A stretch of DNA of 64,000 nucleotides from Kluyvera cryocrescens NBRC 102467 (GCF_001571285.1 NZ_BCTM01000009.1:62001-126000), one strand, 5' to 3'; shown: positions 1 through 11,377, numbered from the stretch's first letter. Notes: generated from the letters alone by a model not told the origin. Numbers and translations: made by a program.

Positions 1-136
1 CGCCGTTCTGCCGAACCCCATTCGTTTCAAAGCCAGTGCGCCGTCAGGCTACGTGCGCAGTCGTCAGGCGTGGATATTACGCCAGATGAGGCAGTTGGGA
101 GGGGAGGGGTTTATGCGGGAGAATAAGCTGTATTAG
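1..136 (+). CDS. mtgA: Monofunctional peptidoglycan glycosyltransferase MtgA, C-terminal end (partial)
   Basis: Only the last 44 codons are in the window, read from base 2 to a TAG at 134-136. The tail contains the motifs VLPNPIRF and [15 protein letters not shown], which match the C-terminus of the MtgA glycosyltransferase of enterobacteria. MtgA is an inner-membrane enzyme that polymerises glycan strands from lipid II without a transpeptidase domain. The catalytic GT51 domain lies outside the window. The gene converges on npr. In E. coli K-12 yrbL lies between these two genes; here the gap is 71 bp and holds only a hairpin. Confidence 0.88.
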   Translation, partial: AVLPNPIRFKASAPSGYVRSRQAWILRQMRQLGGEGFMRENKLY

Positions 137-144
137 CCTGAATG

Positions 145-172
145 AGCCTGATGCGTGAGGCGCAATCAGGCT
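145..172. terminator. Hairpin between convergent mtgA and npr, probable bidirectional terminator
   Basis: AGCCTGAT at 145-152 pairs with ATCAGGCT at 165-172, and GCG/CGC extends the stem across one bulged A. The hairpin sits between two converging genes. The flanking T tract is weak on both strands, so termination is inferred mainly from position. Confidence 0.5.
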
Positions 173-207
173 TGTCGTTGAATGGCGGCGCAAGCGCACC
201 ATGCAAA

Positions 208-480
208 CTAGTCTTCGTCGAACCCGGCGTTAAACAGCGCAATGACTGCCGCCAGCGCTTCCACTTCCTGGGGACCGGTGGCTTCGACTTCAATCTGGCG
301 TCCTTTGGCGGAGTCCAGCATCAGCAGCGCAATCACGCTGTTGGCTTCAGCTTCAGTGCCCTCATCATTACGCAGCAGCACTTCTGCGTCGAAATCCTGC
401 ATCAGTTCAAACAGTTTCATGGCCGGGCGCGCATGCATGCCCAGCTTATTGGTGATTTCAACGGTCTGCTTTACGGTCAT
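208..480 (-). CDS. npr: Phosphocarrier protein NPr (nitrogen PTS)
   Basis: This 90-residue HPr-family protein carries phosphate from EI-Ntr (PtsP) to EIIA-Ntr (PtsN) in the regulatory nitrogen phosphotransferase system. The phosphorylated histidine is His16 in the motif KLGMHARPA. Length and sequence match E. coli NPr throughout. It is the last gene of the rpoN operon. Its start overlaps the end of rapZ by 4 bases, so the two are probably translationally coupled. In E. coli NPr also influences LpxD activity; nothing in this sequence bears on that. Confidence 0.96.
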   Translation of the reverse strand: MTVKQTVEITNKLGMHARPAMKLFELMQDFDAEVLLRNDEGTEAEANSVIALLMLDSAKGRQIEVEATGPQEVEALAAVIALFNAGFDED

Positions 481-1331
481 GATTTACGTTTTTCCAGCGT
501 CCGATGACGAGACTGTACGTTCTTACCGCGCGAGCGGAAGTAGTCAGCCAGCTGTTCGGCAACATAAACCGAACGGTGCTTACCGCCGGTACAACCAATG
601 GCCACCGTTAAATAGCTACGGTTGTTGGTTTCCAGCATAGGTAACCATAGCTCAAGATAGCTACGCGTCTGGTAAATAAAGTTGTGGACTTCGGTGTGGC
701 GGTCGAGGAACGCGGCCACCGGTTTGTCGAGCCCGGTCATTGGACGCAGCTTCGGATCCCAGTGTGGGTTGGGCAGGAAGCGCACATCAAAGACGTAATC
801 GGCATCGATCGGAATACCGTGCTTGAAGCCGAAGGACTCGAACACCATCGTCAGCTCGCGCTCGCGTTTGCCCAGTAGACGGGTACGCAGCATTTCTGCC
901 AGCTCATGAACGGACATTTCGGAGGTGTCGACAATAAGATCGGCACGGGAACGCAGCGGTTCCAGCAGGTTGCTTTCTTCATCGATGGCGCTTTCCAGCG
1001 ACAGATTCTTGCTCGAAAGCGGGTGTAAACGACGGGTGTCGCTATAGCGGCGAATCAGCGTGTTGCGGTCAGCATCAAGGAACAGCAGCTGCGGCGAGAA
1101 GTTCTCCGGCAGATTTTCCATCGCTCGTTCGAAAATTTCCGGTGATTCCGGCATGTTACGAACGTCGATGCTGACTGCCGCCGAAATCTCACGATCGGCA
1201 AGCGTTTTCGCCAGTTCAGGCAGCAGCACAACCGGGAGGTTATCGACGCAGTAAAACCCCATGTCTTCCAGCGCGCGCAGGGCAACAGACTTTCCCGAGC
1301 CAGAGCGGCCGCTGACGATCATCAGTACCAT
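477..1331 (-). CDS. rapZ: RNase adapter protein RapZ
   Basis: This 284-residue protein has a Walker A motif GRSGSGKS at residues 8-15 and a basic tail ending EKRKS, the RNA-binding C-terminus of RapZ. In E. coli RapZ senses glucosamine-6-phosphate and presents the small RNA GlmZ to RNase E, thereby controlling glmS. It lies between ptsN and npr, with 33 bases to ptsN and a 4-base overlap with npr. The length equals that of the E. coli protein and no key region is missing. Confidence 0.97.
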   Translation of the reverse strand: MVLMIVSGRSGSGKSVALRALEDMGFYCVDNLPVVLLPELAKTLADREISAAVSIDVRNMPESPEIFERAMENLPENFSPQLLFLDADRNTLIRRYSDTRRLHPLSSKNLSLESAIDEESNLLEPLRSRADLIVDTSEMSVHELAEMLRTRLLGKRERELTMVFESFGFKHGIPIDADYVFDVRFLPNPHWDPKLRPMTGLDKPVAAFLDRHTEVHNFIYQTRSYLELWLPMLETNNRSYLTVAIGCTGGKHRSVYVAEQLADYFRSRGKNVQSRHRTLEKRKS

Positions 1332-1364
1332 GTACCGTTTCTCCTCAGTACGATGTGATGTCCA

Positions 1365-1853
1365 TTATTCATCATCGTGGGTTTCCGTATCGGTGATGAT
1401 TTGATAAAGCTCTTCGTCGCTCTGTGCAGAGCGCAGGCGGCGACAAATGGTTTTATCCGCCAGACGTTTTGCCACCAAAGAGAGCGTGTGCAGGTGGGTT
1501 TTCGTCTGATCGGCTGGCACCAGCAGGGCAAACAGCAAATCAACGGGCTGATTGTCGATAGCGTCAAAGGCAATCGGCGTTTCCAGTTGCACAAAGACAC
1601 CTACCGCGCGCAGCGTATCCTCTTCCAGTTTACCGTGAGGAATCGCGATGCCATTGCCGATGCCGGTACTGCCCATCTTCTCACGGGTCAGGATGGCTTC
1701 GAACACCACCTGCGGAGGCAGGCTAAGCTGTTTCGCCGCCAGCTCGCTGATGATTTCCAGCGCACGTTTTTTACTCTGACAGTGCACGGCACTGCGGGTA
1801 CATTCCTGGTTAAGGACATTGCTCAGTTGAAGAGCTGAATCATTATTTGTCAT
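1365..1853 (-). CDS. ptsN: PTS IIA-like nitrogen regulatory protein PtsN (EIIA-Ntr)
   Basis: This 162-residue protein of the fructose/mannitol EIIA family is the output of the nitrogen PTS. The phospho-acceptor is His73 in GIAIPHGKL. Unphosphorylated PtsN regulates K+ transport (TrkA, KdpD) in E. coli. The frame is open 19 codons further upstream, but the ATG at 1853 has AGGTG eight bases before it and matches the E. coli N-terminus (MTNND), so that start is used. The 57-base gap to hpf contains a small GC-rich hairpin near 1870-1898. Confidence 0.97.
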   Translation of the reverse strand: MTNNDSALQLSNVLNQECTRSAVHCQSKKRALEIISELAAKQLSLPPQVVFEAILTREKMGSTGIGNGIAIPHGKLEEDTLRAVGVFVQLETPIAFDAIDNQPVDLLFALLVPADQTKTHLHTLSLVAKRLADKTICRRLRSAQSDEELYQIITDTETHDDE

Positions 1854-1910
1854 AATTTCACCTAAGCACCGCCCGATATGCGGGGGCATACCGGGCGATC
1901 GCTCGGACAA

Positions 1911-2198
1911 TCAGTGTTGTTTTAGTTTATCTTTGTGTTTGTTCAACTGTCTCGACAGTTTGTCGATCAAGCCGTCGATGGCGGCGTACATATCTTTCCC
2001 TTCCGCGCTGGCGTGAAGCTCGCCGCCGTTAACATGCAATGTTGCATCCGAGATGTGCGTCAATTTCTCCACTTTTAACACAATATAGACCTGATTGATC
2101 CTTTCGAAATACTGTTCAAGCTTGACGAATTTGGTATTCACAAATTCGCGCATCGCTTCGGTAATTTCGACGTTGTGTCCAGTGATGTTGAGCTGCAT
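1911..2198 (-). CDS. hpf: Ribosome hibernation promoting factor HPF
   Basis: This 95-residue protein is of the short HPF type. It binds the 30S decoding centre in stationary phase and, with RMF, stabilises inactive 100S ribosome dimers. The start is the ATG at 2198, preceded by AAGGA at a normal distance and giving the N-terminus MQLNITGH. The longer open frame upstream runs into rpoN and is not used. The gene is 22 bases downstream of rpoN in the same operon. Confidence 0.97.
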   Translation of the reverse strand: MQLNITGHNVEITEAMREFVNTKFVKLEQYFERINQVYIVLKVEKLTHISDATLHVNGGELHASAEGKDMYAAIDGLIDKLSRQLNKHKDKLKQH

Positions 2199-2220
2199 AG
2201 TGTCTTCCTTATCAGTAGAG

Positions 2221-3654
2221 TCAGACCAGTTGTTTACGCTGGTTTGACGGCGGGATGGATAAAGACTCTCGGTACTTTGCAACGGTACGCCGTGCCACCA
2301 TGATACCCTGTTCAGAGAGCATGGTGGTCAGTTTACTGTCGCTCAGTGGTTTCGCGGGATTTTCCGCGGCAATTAATTTCTTCACCAACGCGCGAATCGC
2401 CGTGGAAGAGGCTTCGCCACCGCCTTCGGTACTCACGTGACTGGAGAAGAAATACTTAAGCTCAAAAATGCCCCGTGGGCTATGCAAATACTTTTGCGTG
2501 GTGACACGCGAAATCGTGGACTCGTGCATCTCGACGGTCTGGGCGATATCGGCCAGCACCATCGGTTTCATATGTTCTTCGCCGAGATCGAAAAAGGCCT
2601 GCTGCTGTTCAACGATGCAGCGGCTGACGCGCAGAAGCGTGTCGTTACGGCTCTCAAGGCTTTTAATCAACCATTTTGCATCCTGCAGATTGCTGCGGAT
2701 AAACTGGCTGTCGGCATCGTTGCGGGCGTTATTGCACATGCCCGCGTAATGCTGGTTGATCTGCAAACGTGGAATGCTGTCAGCATTAAGCTCAACCATC
2801 CAGCGACCGCTGACTTTACGCACCAGAACGTCCGGGATGACGTACTCCGGCTCGCCGGTTTGGATCGACTGCCCTGGGCGCGGATCTAGCGATTGAATCA
2901 GATCAACGGCTTCTTTTAGCACGTCTTCTTTCAGCCGCGTGACGCGCATGAGCGAGCGGAAGTCGTGGTTGGCGAGGAGATCGAGGTGTTCGGCGATGAT
3001 CAGCCGCGCTTCAGTGATTCGCGGGGTGTCAGGAGCAAACTGGGAAAGCTGGATCAGCAGGCAGTCGCGCAGATCTTTCGCAGCGACGCCGACGGGATCG
3101 AAACGTTGAATACGCTTAAGCACCGCTTCGACTTCATCAAGGCCGATGTCGTCGTTACCCATGCCCTCGCGAATATCTTCCAGCGTCACGGTGAGATAGC
3201 CGGTGTCATCGACAGCATCCACGATCGACGTGGCAATGGCGCGGTCGGTATCAGTAAACGGCGTCAGTTCGACCTGCCACATCAGATAGTCCTGTAAGGA
3301 CTGGGTGGTTTCACCCTGATAGACCGGTAACTCATCATCCTGATAATCAACGCCGGTGCCTGATGGCGTGCCGGCGGTGTAAATTTCATCCCAGCTGGCG
3401 TCAAGCGGCAGCTCTTCGGGCATTTCCGCTTTTTCCAGCGCGTCCACGCTGTCCAGCGTTTCGGTATCAGCGGCTTCCTGGGTTTCTACTTCCTCGTGAA
3501 GATCGGTTTGCTCAAGCAGGGGGTTACTTTCCAGCGCCTGCTGGAGTTCCTGCTGAAGTTCCAGCGTCGACAGTTGCAACAGACGGATCGCCTGCTGTAG
3601 CTGCGGCGTCATGGCAAGCTGTTGGCTGAGCCTTAATTGCAAACCTTGCTTCAT
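2221..3654 (-). CDS. rpoN: RNA polymerase sigma-54 factor RpoN
   Basis: This 477-residue sigma-54 has the length of the E. coli protein. The N-terminal region I is Gln/Leu-rich ([19 protein letters not shown]), followed by an acidic region II, a core-binding domain, and the C-terminal RpoN box [10 protein letters not shown] that reads the -24 promoter element. Sigma-54 serves nitrogen-limitation and stress promoters that need AAA+ activators. The gene lies 44 bases downstream of lptB and heads the hpf-ptsN-rapZ-npr group. Confidence 0.98.
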   Translation of the reverse strand: MKQGLQLRLSQQLAMTPQLQQAIRLLQLSTLELQQELQQALESNPLLEQTDLHEEVETQEAADTETLDSVDALEKAEMPEELPLDASWDEIYTAGTPSGTGVDYQDDELPVYQGETTQSLQDYLMWQVELTPFTDTDRAIATSIVDAVDDTGYLTVTLEDIREGMGNDDIGLDEVEAVLKRIQRFDPVGVAAKDLRDCLLIQLSQFAPDTPRITEARLIIAEHLDLLANHDFRSLMRVTRLKEDVLKEAVDLIQSLDPRPGQSIQTGEPEYVIPDVLVRKVSGRWMVELNADSIPRLQINQHYAGMCNNARNDADSQFIRSNLQDAKWLIKSLESRNDTLLRVSRCIVEQQQAFFDLGEEHMKPMVLADIAQTVEMHESTISRVTTQKYLHSPRGIFELKYFFSSHVSTEGGGEASSTAIRALVKKLIAAENPAKPLSDSKLTTMLSEQGIMVARRTVAKYRESLSIPPSNQRKQLV

Positions 3655-3698
3655 GTTCAGATCGAATCTCTCCCGCTAACGTCGTTATCCATACCCTA

Positions 3699-4424
3699 TC
3701 AGAGTCTGAAGTCTTCCCCAAGATACACGCGTTTAACATGTTCGTCTTGTAGGATCTCCTGAGGTGTACCGTGGGCAATCAGATGCCCCTGGCTGACGAT
3801 ATAGGCGCGTTCACACACCGCAAGGGTTTCACGTACGTTGTGGTCGGTGATAAGGACACCAAGACCGCTGTCGCGCAGGTGTTCAATAATGCGTTTGATA
3901 TCGATAACGGAGATGGGGTCTACGCCGGCAAACGGTTCATCCAGAAGGATAAATTTAGGGTTGGCCGCCAGCGCACGGGCAATTTCTACACGACGGCGTT
4001 CGCCGCCGGAGAGTGCCTGGCCCAGGCTGTCACGCAGGTGCTCGATGTGGAATTCTTCCATCAGCTCTTTCGCGCGATCTTCACGCTGTTCGTTGCTCAG
4101 ATCGTCACGGATCTGCAGCACCGCCATCAGGTTGTCGTACACGCTCAGGCGACGGAAAATAGAGGCTTCCTGCGGCAGATAGCCGATCCCGCGACGTGCG
4201 CGGGCGTGCAGCGGCAGCAGGCTGATATCTTCATCGTCGATGATAATATTGCCGGCATCGCGCGGAACGATCCCGACCACCATGTAGAAGGTGGTGGTTT
4301 TACCCGCGCCGTTTGGCCCGAGCAGACCCACAATCTCACCGGAATTCACGGTCAGACTGACATCTTCCACGACGCGACGGCCTTTGTAGGCCTTCGCCAG
4401 GTTTTTTGCAGTTAATGTCGCCAT
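3699..4424 (-). CDS. lptB: LPS export ABC transporter ATPase LptB
   Basis: This 241-residue ATPase is the cytoplasmic motor of the LptB2FGC complex, which extracts LPS from the inner membrane and pushes it along the Lpt bridge. It has Walker [10 protein letters not shown] (Lys42), the signature LSGGERRR and Walker B ILLDEP. It follows lptA by 6 bases in the lptC-lptA-lptB cluster. LptF and LptG are encoded elsewhere, as in E. coli. Confidence 0.98.
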   Translation of the reverse strand: MATLTAKNLAKAYKGRRVVEDVSLTVNSGEIVGLLGPNGAGKTTTFYMVVGIVPRDAGNIIIDDEDISLLPLHARARRGIGYLPQEASIFRRLSVYDNLMAVLQIRDDLSNEQREDRAKELMEEFHIEHLRDSLGQALSGGERRRVEIARALAANPKFILLDEPFAGVDPISVIDIKRIIEHLRDSGLGVLITDHNVRETLAVCERAYIVSQGHLIAHGTPQEILQDEHVKRVYLGEDFRL

Positions 4425-4430
4425 AACGAA

Positions 4431-4985
4431 TTAGTTACTCTTCTTCTCGGCCGGGGCCTGGCTTTTGGATTTATCCTGAATCTGTGACGGAACCAGAACG
4501 GTGGTCACGCGTTTGCCTTTATCGCTAAACGCCTGCATTTTCTGCTCTTTCACCAGATAGGTAATCTTGTCGCCTTTAATATTACTATCCAACTGCTCAA
4601 GATAGGCGTTGCCGGTCAGCACCACGAAATCATTCTGCAGTTCATAATGCATTTTTGACGCACGGCCTTTCACCGGTTTGCCGTTGTCCTGCATCTGATA
4701 GAAGGTTGCAGGATTACCGTAGCCGTCGATCACTTCTTTGCCTTTTTGATCCGCCGGGCGGGTGACCACGACTTTGTCGGCATTAATTTTGATCGTGCCC
4801 TGGGTTACGACGACGTTACCGGTGAAGGTCACGATGTTGCCCTGCATGTCCAGCGACTGCTGATCGGATTCGATATGAATCGGCTGATCGGTATCCCCGG
4901 TGAGCGCCATTGCCGGCAGGCTAGCAGCCAGCAAGGAACCGGCGAGCGCCAGCTTAAGGCTGAGTTTGTTTGTTCTGAATTTCAT
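4431..4985 (-). CDS. lptA: LPS periplasmic bridge protein LptA
   Basis: This 184-residue periplasmic protein has a signal peptide ending near residue 27 (after PAMA). The mature OstA-fold domain forms the beta-jellyroll bridge between LptC and LptD. The start is the ATG at 4985, which gives the E. coli-like N-terminus MKFRTNKLSL. A TTG seven codons upstream (5006) is also in frame. The start lies inside the end of lptC (32-base overlap), so coupling to lptC translation is likely; there is no strong Shine-Dalgarno next to the ATG. Confidence 0.95.
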   Translation of the reverse strand: MKFRTNKLSLKLALAGSLLAASLPAMALTGDTDQPIHIESDQQSLDMQGNIVTFTGNVVVTQGTIKINADKVVVTRPADQKGKEVIDGYGNPATFYQMQDNGKPVKGRASKMHYELQNDFVVLTGNAYLEQLDSNIKGDKITYLVKEQKMQAFSDKGKRVTTVLVPSQIQDKSKSQAPAEKKSN

Positions 4986-5529
4986 AAGAGGTTCTAACCT
5001 TTTCAATCAGCTCGGCGGTTTTGCTGCGTAAATTGCCGCGCATTTTCAGGCCGCTGGAATTAAATGATGTTCCGTATAACGTCACGAGGTCGTCAGAGGC
5101 AACGTCCTGAGTAATCAGGTTCACCTGGGCATTATCCGTCGTAATCTTACGCAGTTGTGCATCTTCTGTCAGCGCGTTGATTTCAACGTGCCCGTAGAGG
5201 TACAGCATGCGATCGTTGGTCAGTTTGGCTTTATCGGCTTTTATCGACCAGGTTGGCACTTTATTGGTGTCAAAAGTGGTGAGCACCGGACGGGTAAACC
5301 ACGACAGCCCCTGATCGGAAAAATACTCCACGTGCTCGGCGATTAACCGATAGCTGAGTGAACCTTCCGGACTGTATACCACGGTATCGGTATGTTCACT
5401 TTGATAGGTCGGGTCATTGGCGTTCACCGCAAACTGGCTCGGGTCGTCTTTATCAGCAAGATTCAGGCCGATAAGGACCAGCGCCGCCAGGGCGAGTAGA
5501 ATGATAACCCAACGTCTGGTTTTACTCAT
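4954..5529 (-). CDS. lptC: LPS export protein LptC
   Basis: This 191-residue bitopic inner-membrane protein has one N-terminal transmembrane helix (WVIILLALAALVLIGL) followed by a periplasmic OstA-like domain. LptC accepts LPS from LptB2FG and passes it to LptA. Length equals that of E. coli LptC. It overlaps kdsC by 4 bases and lptA by 32 bases, a tightly coupled LPS-assembly operon. Confidence 0.97.
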   Translation of the reverse strand: MSKTRRWVIILLALAALVLIGLNLADKDDPSQFAVNANDPTYQSEHTDTVVYSPEGSLSYRLIAEHVEYFSDQGLSWFTRPVLTTFDTNKVPTWSIKADKAKLTNDRMLYLYGHVEINALTEDAQLRKITTDNAQVNLITQDVASDDLVTLYGTSFNSSGLKMRGNLRSKTAELIEKVRTSYEIQNKQTQP

Positions 5530-6092
5530 ATCGATTGCCCTTTGGCTTCGTCCAGCTTACCTTGCGCCAGCAGCAACAGGTCGCACACTTCACGGACTGC
5601 ACCGCGGCCGCCAGCAATACGCGTCACATAATTTGCGCGCGGCAGCAGCAGCGGGTGCGCATCGGCAACGGCAACGCTTAAGCCAATTTCGGCCATCACC
5701 GGCCAGTCAATCAAGTCGTCGCCAACGTAGGCGACTTCATGCGGCTGTAGGTTCAGCTTCGCCAACAGTTCACGGTAGGCGATGAGCTTATCCGACTGCC
5801 CCTGGTAAAGATGGGTGATGCCAAGCGTTGCACAGCGGTCTTCTAACAGTTTAGCTTTTCGCCCAGTAATAATCGCCACGTCGATACCTGAGGTGAGGGC
5901 GCAGCGAATTCCATAGCCATCGCGCACGTTGAAGGCTTTCAGCTCTTCGCCGTTGTTACCCATGTAGATAAGGCCGTCCGAGAGCACCCCATCAACGTCG
6001 AGGATCAGCAGGCGAATCTTTTCCGCCTGGGCAATAAATTGTGGGCTCACCGGGCCGTAACAGGTGGCTACCGGGGCAACAGCTTGACTCAT
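5526..6092 (-). CDS. kdsC: 3-deoxy-D-manno-octulosonate 8-phosphate phosphatase KdsC
   Basis: This 188-residue HAD-superfamily phosphatase hydrolyses Kdo-8-phosphate to Kdo, the third step of Kdo synthesis. The catalytic loop is DVDGVLSDG with Asp32 and Asp34, and later HAD motifs (ITGRK, VGDDLIDWP) are present. It lies 15 bases downstream of kdsD and overlaps lptC by 4 bases, linking Kdo supply with LPS transport. Confidence 0.98.
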   Translation of the reverse strand: MSQAVAPVATCYGPVSPQFIAQAEKIRLLILDVDGVLSDGLIYMGNNGEELKAFNVRDGYGIRCALTSGIDVAIITGRKAKLLEDRCATLGITHLYQGQSDKLIAYRELLAKLNLQPHEVAYVGDDLIDWPVMAEIGLSVAVADAHPLLLPRANYVTRIAGGRGAVREVCDLLLLAQGKLDEAKGQSI

Positions 6093-6107
6093 TCTTTATA
6101 TCCTTGA

Positions 6108-7094
6108 TTACACTACGCCTGCGCGCAGTAGGTCGTGCATATGTATCACACCTAGCAGATGGTCGCCATCGGCAACCAGTACGCAGGTGATATGACGTGA
6201 CTGCATCAGGTTCAGGGCGTCTACCGCCAGCATCTCCGGACGAATGCGAATACCGCCCGGCGTCATCACGTCGGCAATCCCCAACGTGCGGACGTCAACG
6301 CCATTATCGAAAATACGTCGCAGGTCACCGTCGGTGAAAATGCCTTTAATCTGCATATTGTCATCGCAGATGGCGGTCATACCCAGATTTTTGCGGGTAA
6401 TTTCCAGGAGGGCATCGCGCAGCGAAGCGTCAATGCTGACGTGCGGAATTTCATCACCCGTATGCATGATATCGTTAACGCGCAGCAGCAGCTTGCGACC
6501 AAGTGCGCCGCCGGGGTGCGACAGCGCAAAATCTTCTGCCGTAAAACCACGGGCTTTCAATAGCGCAACGGCCAGTGCATCGCCCATCACCAGCGCAGCG
6601 GTCGTGCTGGAGGTTGGCGCCAGCCCTAGCGGACAAGCTTCGCGCGGAACCTTCACGCACAGGTGAATATCAGCCGCACGCCCCATGCTGCTGTCGGGTT
6701 TACTGGTCATGCAGATAAGCGGCACGCGCAGGCGTTTTAACACCGGGATCAGCGCCAGAATCTCATTGGACTCGCCGGAGTTGGACAGTGCAATGACGAC
6801 GTCTTGCGGCGTCACCATGCCTAAATCCCCATGCGCGGCTTCGCCGGGATGAACGAAGAAGGCTGAGGTCCCGGTACTGGCAAAGGTCGCCGCCATTTTG
6901 CGGCCGATATGCCCGGACTTGCCCATCCCCATCACCACGACTTTCCCGCTGCAGTAGAAAATCTTCTCGCAGGCGTCGGTAAAATCCTGATTAATGTATT
7001 GATCGAGCTGTTCCAGCCCTTCCCGTTCAATCTCCAGAACTTCTTTTCCCGCCTGCAGGAAATCGAAATTTGGCTGCAAATCTATTTGCGACAT
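6108..7094 (-). CDS. kdsD: D-arabinose 5-phosphate isomerase KdsD
   Basis: This 328-residue enzyme converts ribulose-5-phosphate to arabinose-5-phosphate, the first committed precursor of Kdo. An N-terminal SIS domain (MGMGKSGHIGRKMA, then SNSGES) is followed by two CBS domains. The ATG at 7094 gives the family N-terminus (MSQIDLQPNFDF) and is preceded by GGGATAA. A longer open frame runs into yrbG and is rejected. Only 14 bases separate it from yrbG. Confidence 0.97.
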   Translation of the reverse strand: MSQIDLQPNFDFLQAGKEVLEIEREGLEQLDQYINQDFTDACEKIFYCSGKVVVMGMGKSGHIGRKMAATFASTGTSAFFVHPGEAAHGDLGMVTPQDVVIALSNSGESNEILALIPVLKRLRVPLICMTSKPDSSMGRAADIHLCVKVPREACPLGLAPTSSTTAALVMGDALAVALLKARGFTAEDFALSHPGGALGRKLLLRVNDIMHTGDEIPHVSIDASLRDALLEITRKNLGMTAICDDNMQIKGIFTDGDLRRIFDNGVDVRTLGIADVMTPGGIRIRPEMLAVDALNLMQSRHITCVLVADGDHLLGVIHMHDLLRAGVV

Positions 7095-7108
7095 AGTGTT
7101 ATCCCGAT

Positions 7109-8083
7109 TCATTCGATGAAAAGCGGCGTGCCCCAGTAGAGCAATGCCAGCCATACAACAAACCCGCTGATGAGCAGTAAGCCTGCACGACGACCTATCT
7201 GACGGCGGCGCCAGCACAGTAGGGCAAAAACAACGCTGACCAATACCATCACGCCATAGTCCCGGCTAAACGCGAGCGGGTTAAACGCTCCTGGTGCGAT
7301 TAGGGCAGGGATCCCCAACACGATGGCGATATTAAAGAAATTTGAACCGATGATATTGCCGACCGCAATATCATTTTCGCCTTTTCGTACCCCGGCAATC
7401 GCGGTGGCCAGCTCCGGCAGGCTGGTGCCCAGTGCGACGATTGTCAGGCCGATAGTCAATTCACTCATGGCGAAATAGTTCGCCATCACGGTGGCATTAT
7501 CGATAACCATCCGGGTTGCCATTGGCATGATGATTAAAGCCACGCCAAGCCATAAGCAGGCGACCGGAAGCGAACCGTCGCGCGGCAGCTCGGCCAGCTG
7601 CTCCTGCGTAAATTTGTCATTACCCTGACGTTCGGCCAGGCGGGCTATTTTAATGATAAACAACAGCCACAGAACGGTCAGTATGATTAAAAAAATGCCG
7701 TCGAGGAGGGACAGCTCGCCATCATACAACACATACCCCGCCAGCAGGCTCACTACCAACATTAGCGGTATTTCGCGGCGCAGGATATCAGAATGCACGG
7801 TAAACGGGTGGAACAGCGCGGTGAGTCCGAGGATCAGCAGAATATTGACGATATTGGATCCGATGCCGGTACCGATGGCAACATCGACTTGCCCGTGCAG
7901 CGCGGCGGCGGCGGAGACGATTATTTCCGGCAGCGATGTGCCTATACTGACAATAGTCATGCCAATAATCAGCGGTGGGATCCCTAGAGCACGGCAAAGA
8001 ATTGACGCGGAATACACCAGGCGGTCAGCGCTGTATACCACCAGAAGTAAACCAATAATTAACAGAGCCGTAGCTAAGAGCAT
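7109..8083 (-). CDS. yrbG: Inner membrane Ca2+/Na+:H+ antiporter family protein YrbG
   Basis: This 324-residue multi-pass membrane protein is of the CaCA cation/Ca2+ exchanger superfamily. The two inverted alpha repeats are visible as SIGTSLPEIIVS near residue 47 and ALGTSLPELATA near residue 216. E. coli YrbG (325 residues) is thought to exchange Na+ and Ca2+, but its physiological role is not settled. It is the first gene of the minus-strand LPS operon and is divergent from mlaF. Confidence 0.95.
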   Translation of the reverse strand: MLLATALLIIGLLLVVYSADRLVYSASILCRALGIPPLIIGMTIVSIGTSLPEIIVSAAAALHGQVDVAIGTGIGSNIVNILLILGLTALFHPFTVHSDILRREIPLMLVVSLLAGYVLYDGELSLLDGIFLIILTVLWLLFIIKIARLAERQGNDKFTQEQLAELPRDGSLPVACLWLGVALIIMPMATRMVIDNATVMANYFAMSELTIGLTIVALGTSLPELATAIAGVRKGENDIAVGNIIGSNFFNIAIVLGIPALIAPGAFNPLAFSRDYGVMVLVSVVFALLCWRRRQIGRRAGLLLISGFVVWLALLYWGTPLFIE

Positions 8084-8102
8084 CTAAAGTCCTTTATTCG
8101 GG

Positions 8103-8108
8103 TATAAT
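8103..8108 (+). promoter_or_regulatory. Candidate sigma-70 -10 element upstream of the mla operon
   Basis: A perfect TATAAT lies 164 bases before the mlaF start in the 188-base divergent region between yrbG and mlaF. No good -35 hexamer is visible at the proper distance, so this is a weak call. Confidence 0.3.
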
Positions 8109-8271
8109 CGTCGGTCCGCACATCTGGACGTAACGAATTCCTAATTTTGACTTTATGCGCAGGAAAAGTAAAACAAATGCCAGATTTCGTTAACCAGAGC
8201 GGTTAGGATTCTGTAAGAATGCGGGGGCAAGCAGGAGTTTGCCCTACTTAAGGACCTGGAAAGGTAAGCCT

Positions 8272-9874
<1,603 letters not shown>

Positions 9875-9878
9875 GTGA

Positions 9879-10433
9879 ATGCAAACGAAAAAGAGTGAAA
9901 TCTGGGTCGGTATTTTTCTGTTGGTTGCCCTGCTGGCGGCGCTGTTTGTGTGCCTGAAAGCAGCGGATGTGTCGTCAATTAAGTCAGAGCCAACCTACCG
10001 CGTTTACGCCACCTTCGATAATATCGGTGGTCTGAAAAGCCGTTCTCCGGTGCGTATCGGCGGCGTGGTGATTGGGCGTGTGGCTGACATCAGCCTCGAC
10101 CCGAAGACCTACTTGCCGCGCGTCGCTATCGATATTGAAGACACCTATAACCATATTCCGGATACCAGCTCGCTGGCCATCAGGACCTCCGGTTTACTGG
10201 GTGAACAGTATCTGGCGCTGAACGTCGGCTTTGAAGACCCTGAGCTGGGAACGTCTATCCTTAAAGATGGCAGCACTATTCAGGACACCAAGTCGGCGAT
10301 GGTGCTCGAAGACTTGATCGGTCAATTCCTTTACAACAGTAAAGGCAGCGACAATCAGAATTCAGGCGATGCGAAGGATTCAACCGACGGACATACTGAT
10401 ACGGCGGCGCCTGCTACTGGCACGACGAATTAA
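9879..10433 (+). CDS. mlaD: Phospholipid-binding MCE protein MlaD
   Basis: This 184-residue protein is anchored by one N-terminal helix (IWVGIFLLVALLAALFV) and carries a single MCE domain that forms a hexameric ring on the periplasmic side of MlaE. The C-terminal 30 residues are polar, rich in Asp, Thr and Gly and probably disordered. It starts 4 bases after mlaE. Confidence 0.97.
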   Translation: MQTKKSEIWVGIFLLVALLAALFVCLKAADVSSIKSEPTYRVYATFDNIGGLKSRSPVRIGGVVIGRVADISLDPKTYLPRVAIDIEDTYNHIPDTSSLAIRTSGLLGEQYLALNVGFEDPELGTSILKDGSTIQDTKSAMVLEDLIGQFLYNSKGSDNQNSGDAKDSTDGHTDTAAPATGTTN

Positions 10434-10451
10434 TCTCAGGAGATACTCGAC

Positions 10452-11087
10452 ATGTTTAAACGTTTTTTGATGGTCGCTATGCTGGTGATTGCCCCATTAA
10501 CGGCAGCCACGGCGGCAGACCAAACTAACCCTTATAAACTGATGAACGAAGCGGCACAGAAAACCTTCGACCGTCTGAAGACCGAGCAACCTAAGATTCG
10601 TTCCAACCCGAATTATCTGCGCGATATCGTCGATCAGGAACTGCTGCCGTATGTTCAGGTGAAATATGCCGGTGCGCTGGTTCTGGGCCGTTACTATAAA
10701 GATGCTACCCCGGCGCAGCGTGAAGCTTACTTCACTGCCTTCCGTGAATACCTGAAACAGGCTTACGGCCAGGCGCTGGCGATGTATCACGGCCAGACTT
10801 ATCAGGTGGCGCCAGAGCAGGCTCTGGGCGACGCGACCATCGTACCTATCCGCGTGACCATCAATGATCCAAATGGTCGTCCGCCGGTACGCCTGGACTT
10901 CCAGTGGCGTAAAAATACCCAGACGGGTAACTGGCAGGCTTATGACATGATTGCTGAAGGCGTGAGCATGATCACCACCAAGCAAAACGAATGGAGCGAT
11001 CTGCTGCGCACCAAGGGGATTGATGGCCTGACCGCACAGCTGAAATCTATCTCAGCGCAGCCAATTACTCTGGAACAGAAAAAATAA
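10452..11087 (+). CDS. mlaC: Periplasmic phospholipid-binding protein MlaC
   Basis: This 211-residue periplasmic shuttle carries one phospholipid between the OmpC-MlaA complex and MlaFEDB. A cleavable signal peptide ends near residue 21 (TAATAA before DQTNPY). The Tol-Tol-Ttg2-type fold matches E. coli MlaC (211 residues). Its stop overlaps the mlaB start by one base. Confidence 0.97.
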   Translation: MFKRFLMVAMLVIAPLTAATAADQTNPYKLMNEAAQKTFDRLKTEQPKIRSNPNYLRDIVDQELLPYVQVKYAGALVLGRYYKDATPAQREAYFTAFREYLKQAYGQALAMYHGQTYQVAPEQALGDATIVPIRVTINDPNGRPPVRLDFQWRKNTQTGNWQAYDMIAEGVSMITTKQNEWSDLLRTKGIDGLTAQLKSISAQPITLEQKK

Positions 11088-11377
11088 TGGCCGAACAGTT
11101 AAGCTGGACGCGCGAGGGTGAACGCCTGTCGCTGCACGGTGAACTGGATCAGGATTTTCTGGTGCCCCTATGGGACGCCAGGAACGATGCCACGCAGGGT
11201 GTATCGGTTATTGACCTCAGTGGTCTGAGCCGCGTAGATACCGCTGGTTTGGCGCTGCTGGTGCATCTGGTTGAGCTGATTCGTTCTCAGGGGCGTACGG
11301 CGAATCTGGAGGGCGTGAGCGAAAAAGTGGCCACGCTGAAAGGGTTGTATAATCTGCCGGAAGATATGATCCCTTAA
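11087..11377 (+). CDS. mlaB: STAS-domain protein MlaB
   Basis: This 96-residue cytoplasmic STAS-domain protein binds MlaF and is needed for assembly and activity of the Mla ATPase. The STAS core DLSGLSRVDTAGLALL is present with the conserved threonine of the motif. ATG overlaps the mlaC stop (TAATG), so translation is coupled. Last gene of the operon before a strong terminator. Confidence 0.96.
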   Translation: MAEQLSWTREGERLSLHGELDQDFLVPLWDARNDATQGVSVIDLSGLSRVDTAGLALLVHLVELIRSQGRTANLEGVSEKVATLKGLYNLPEDMIP

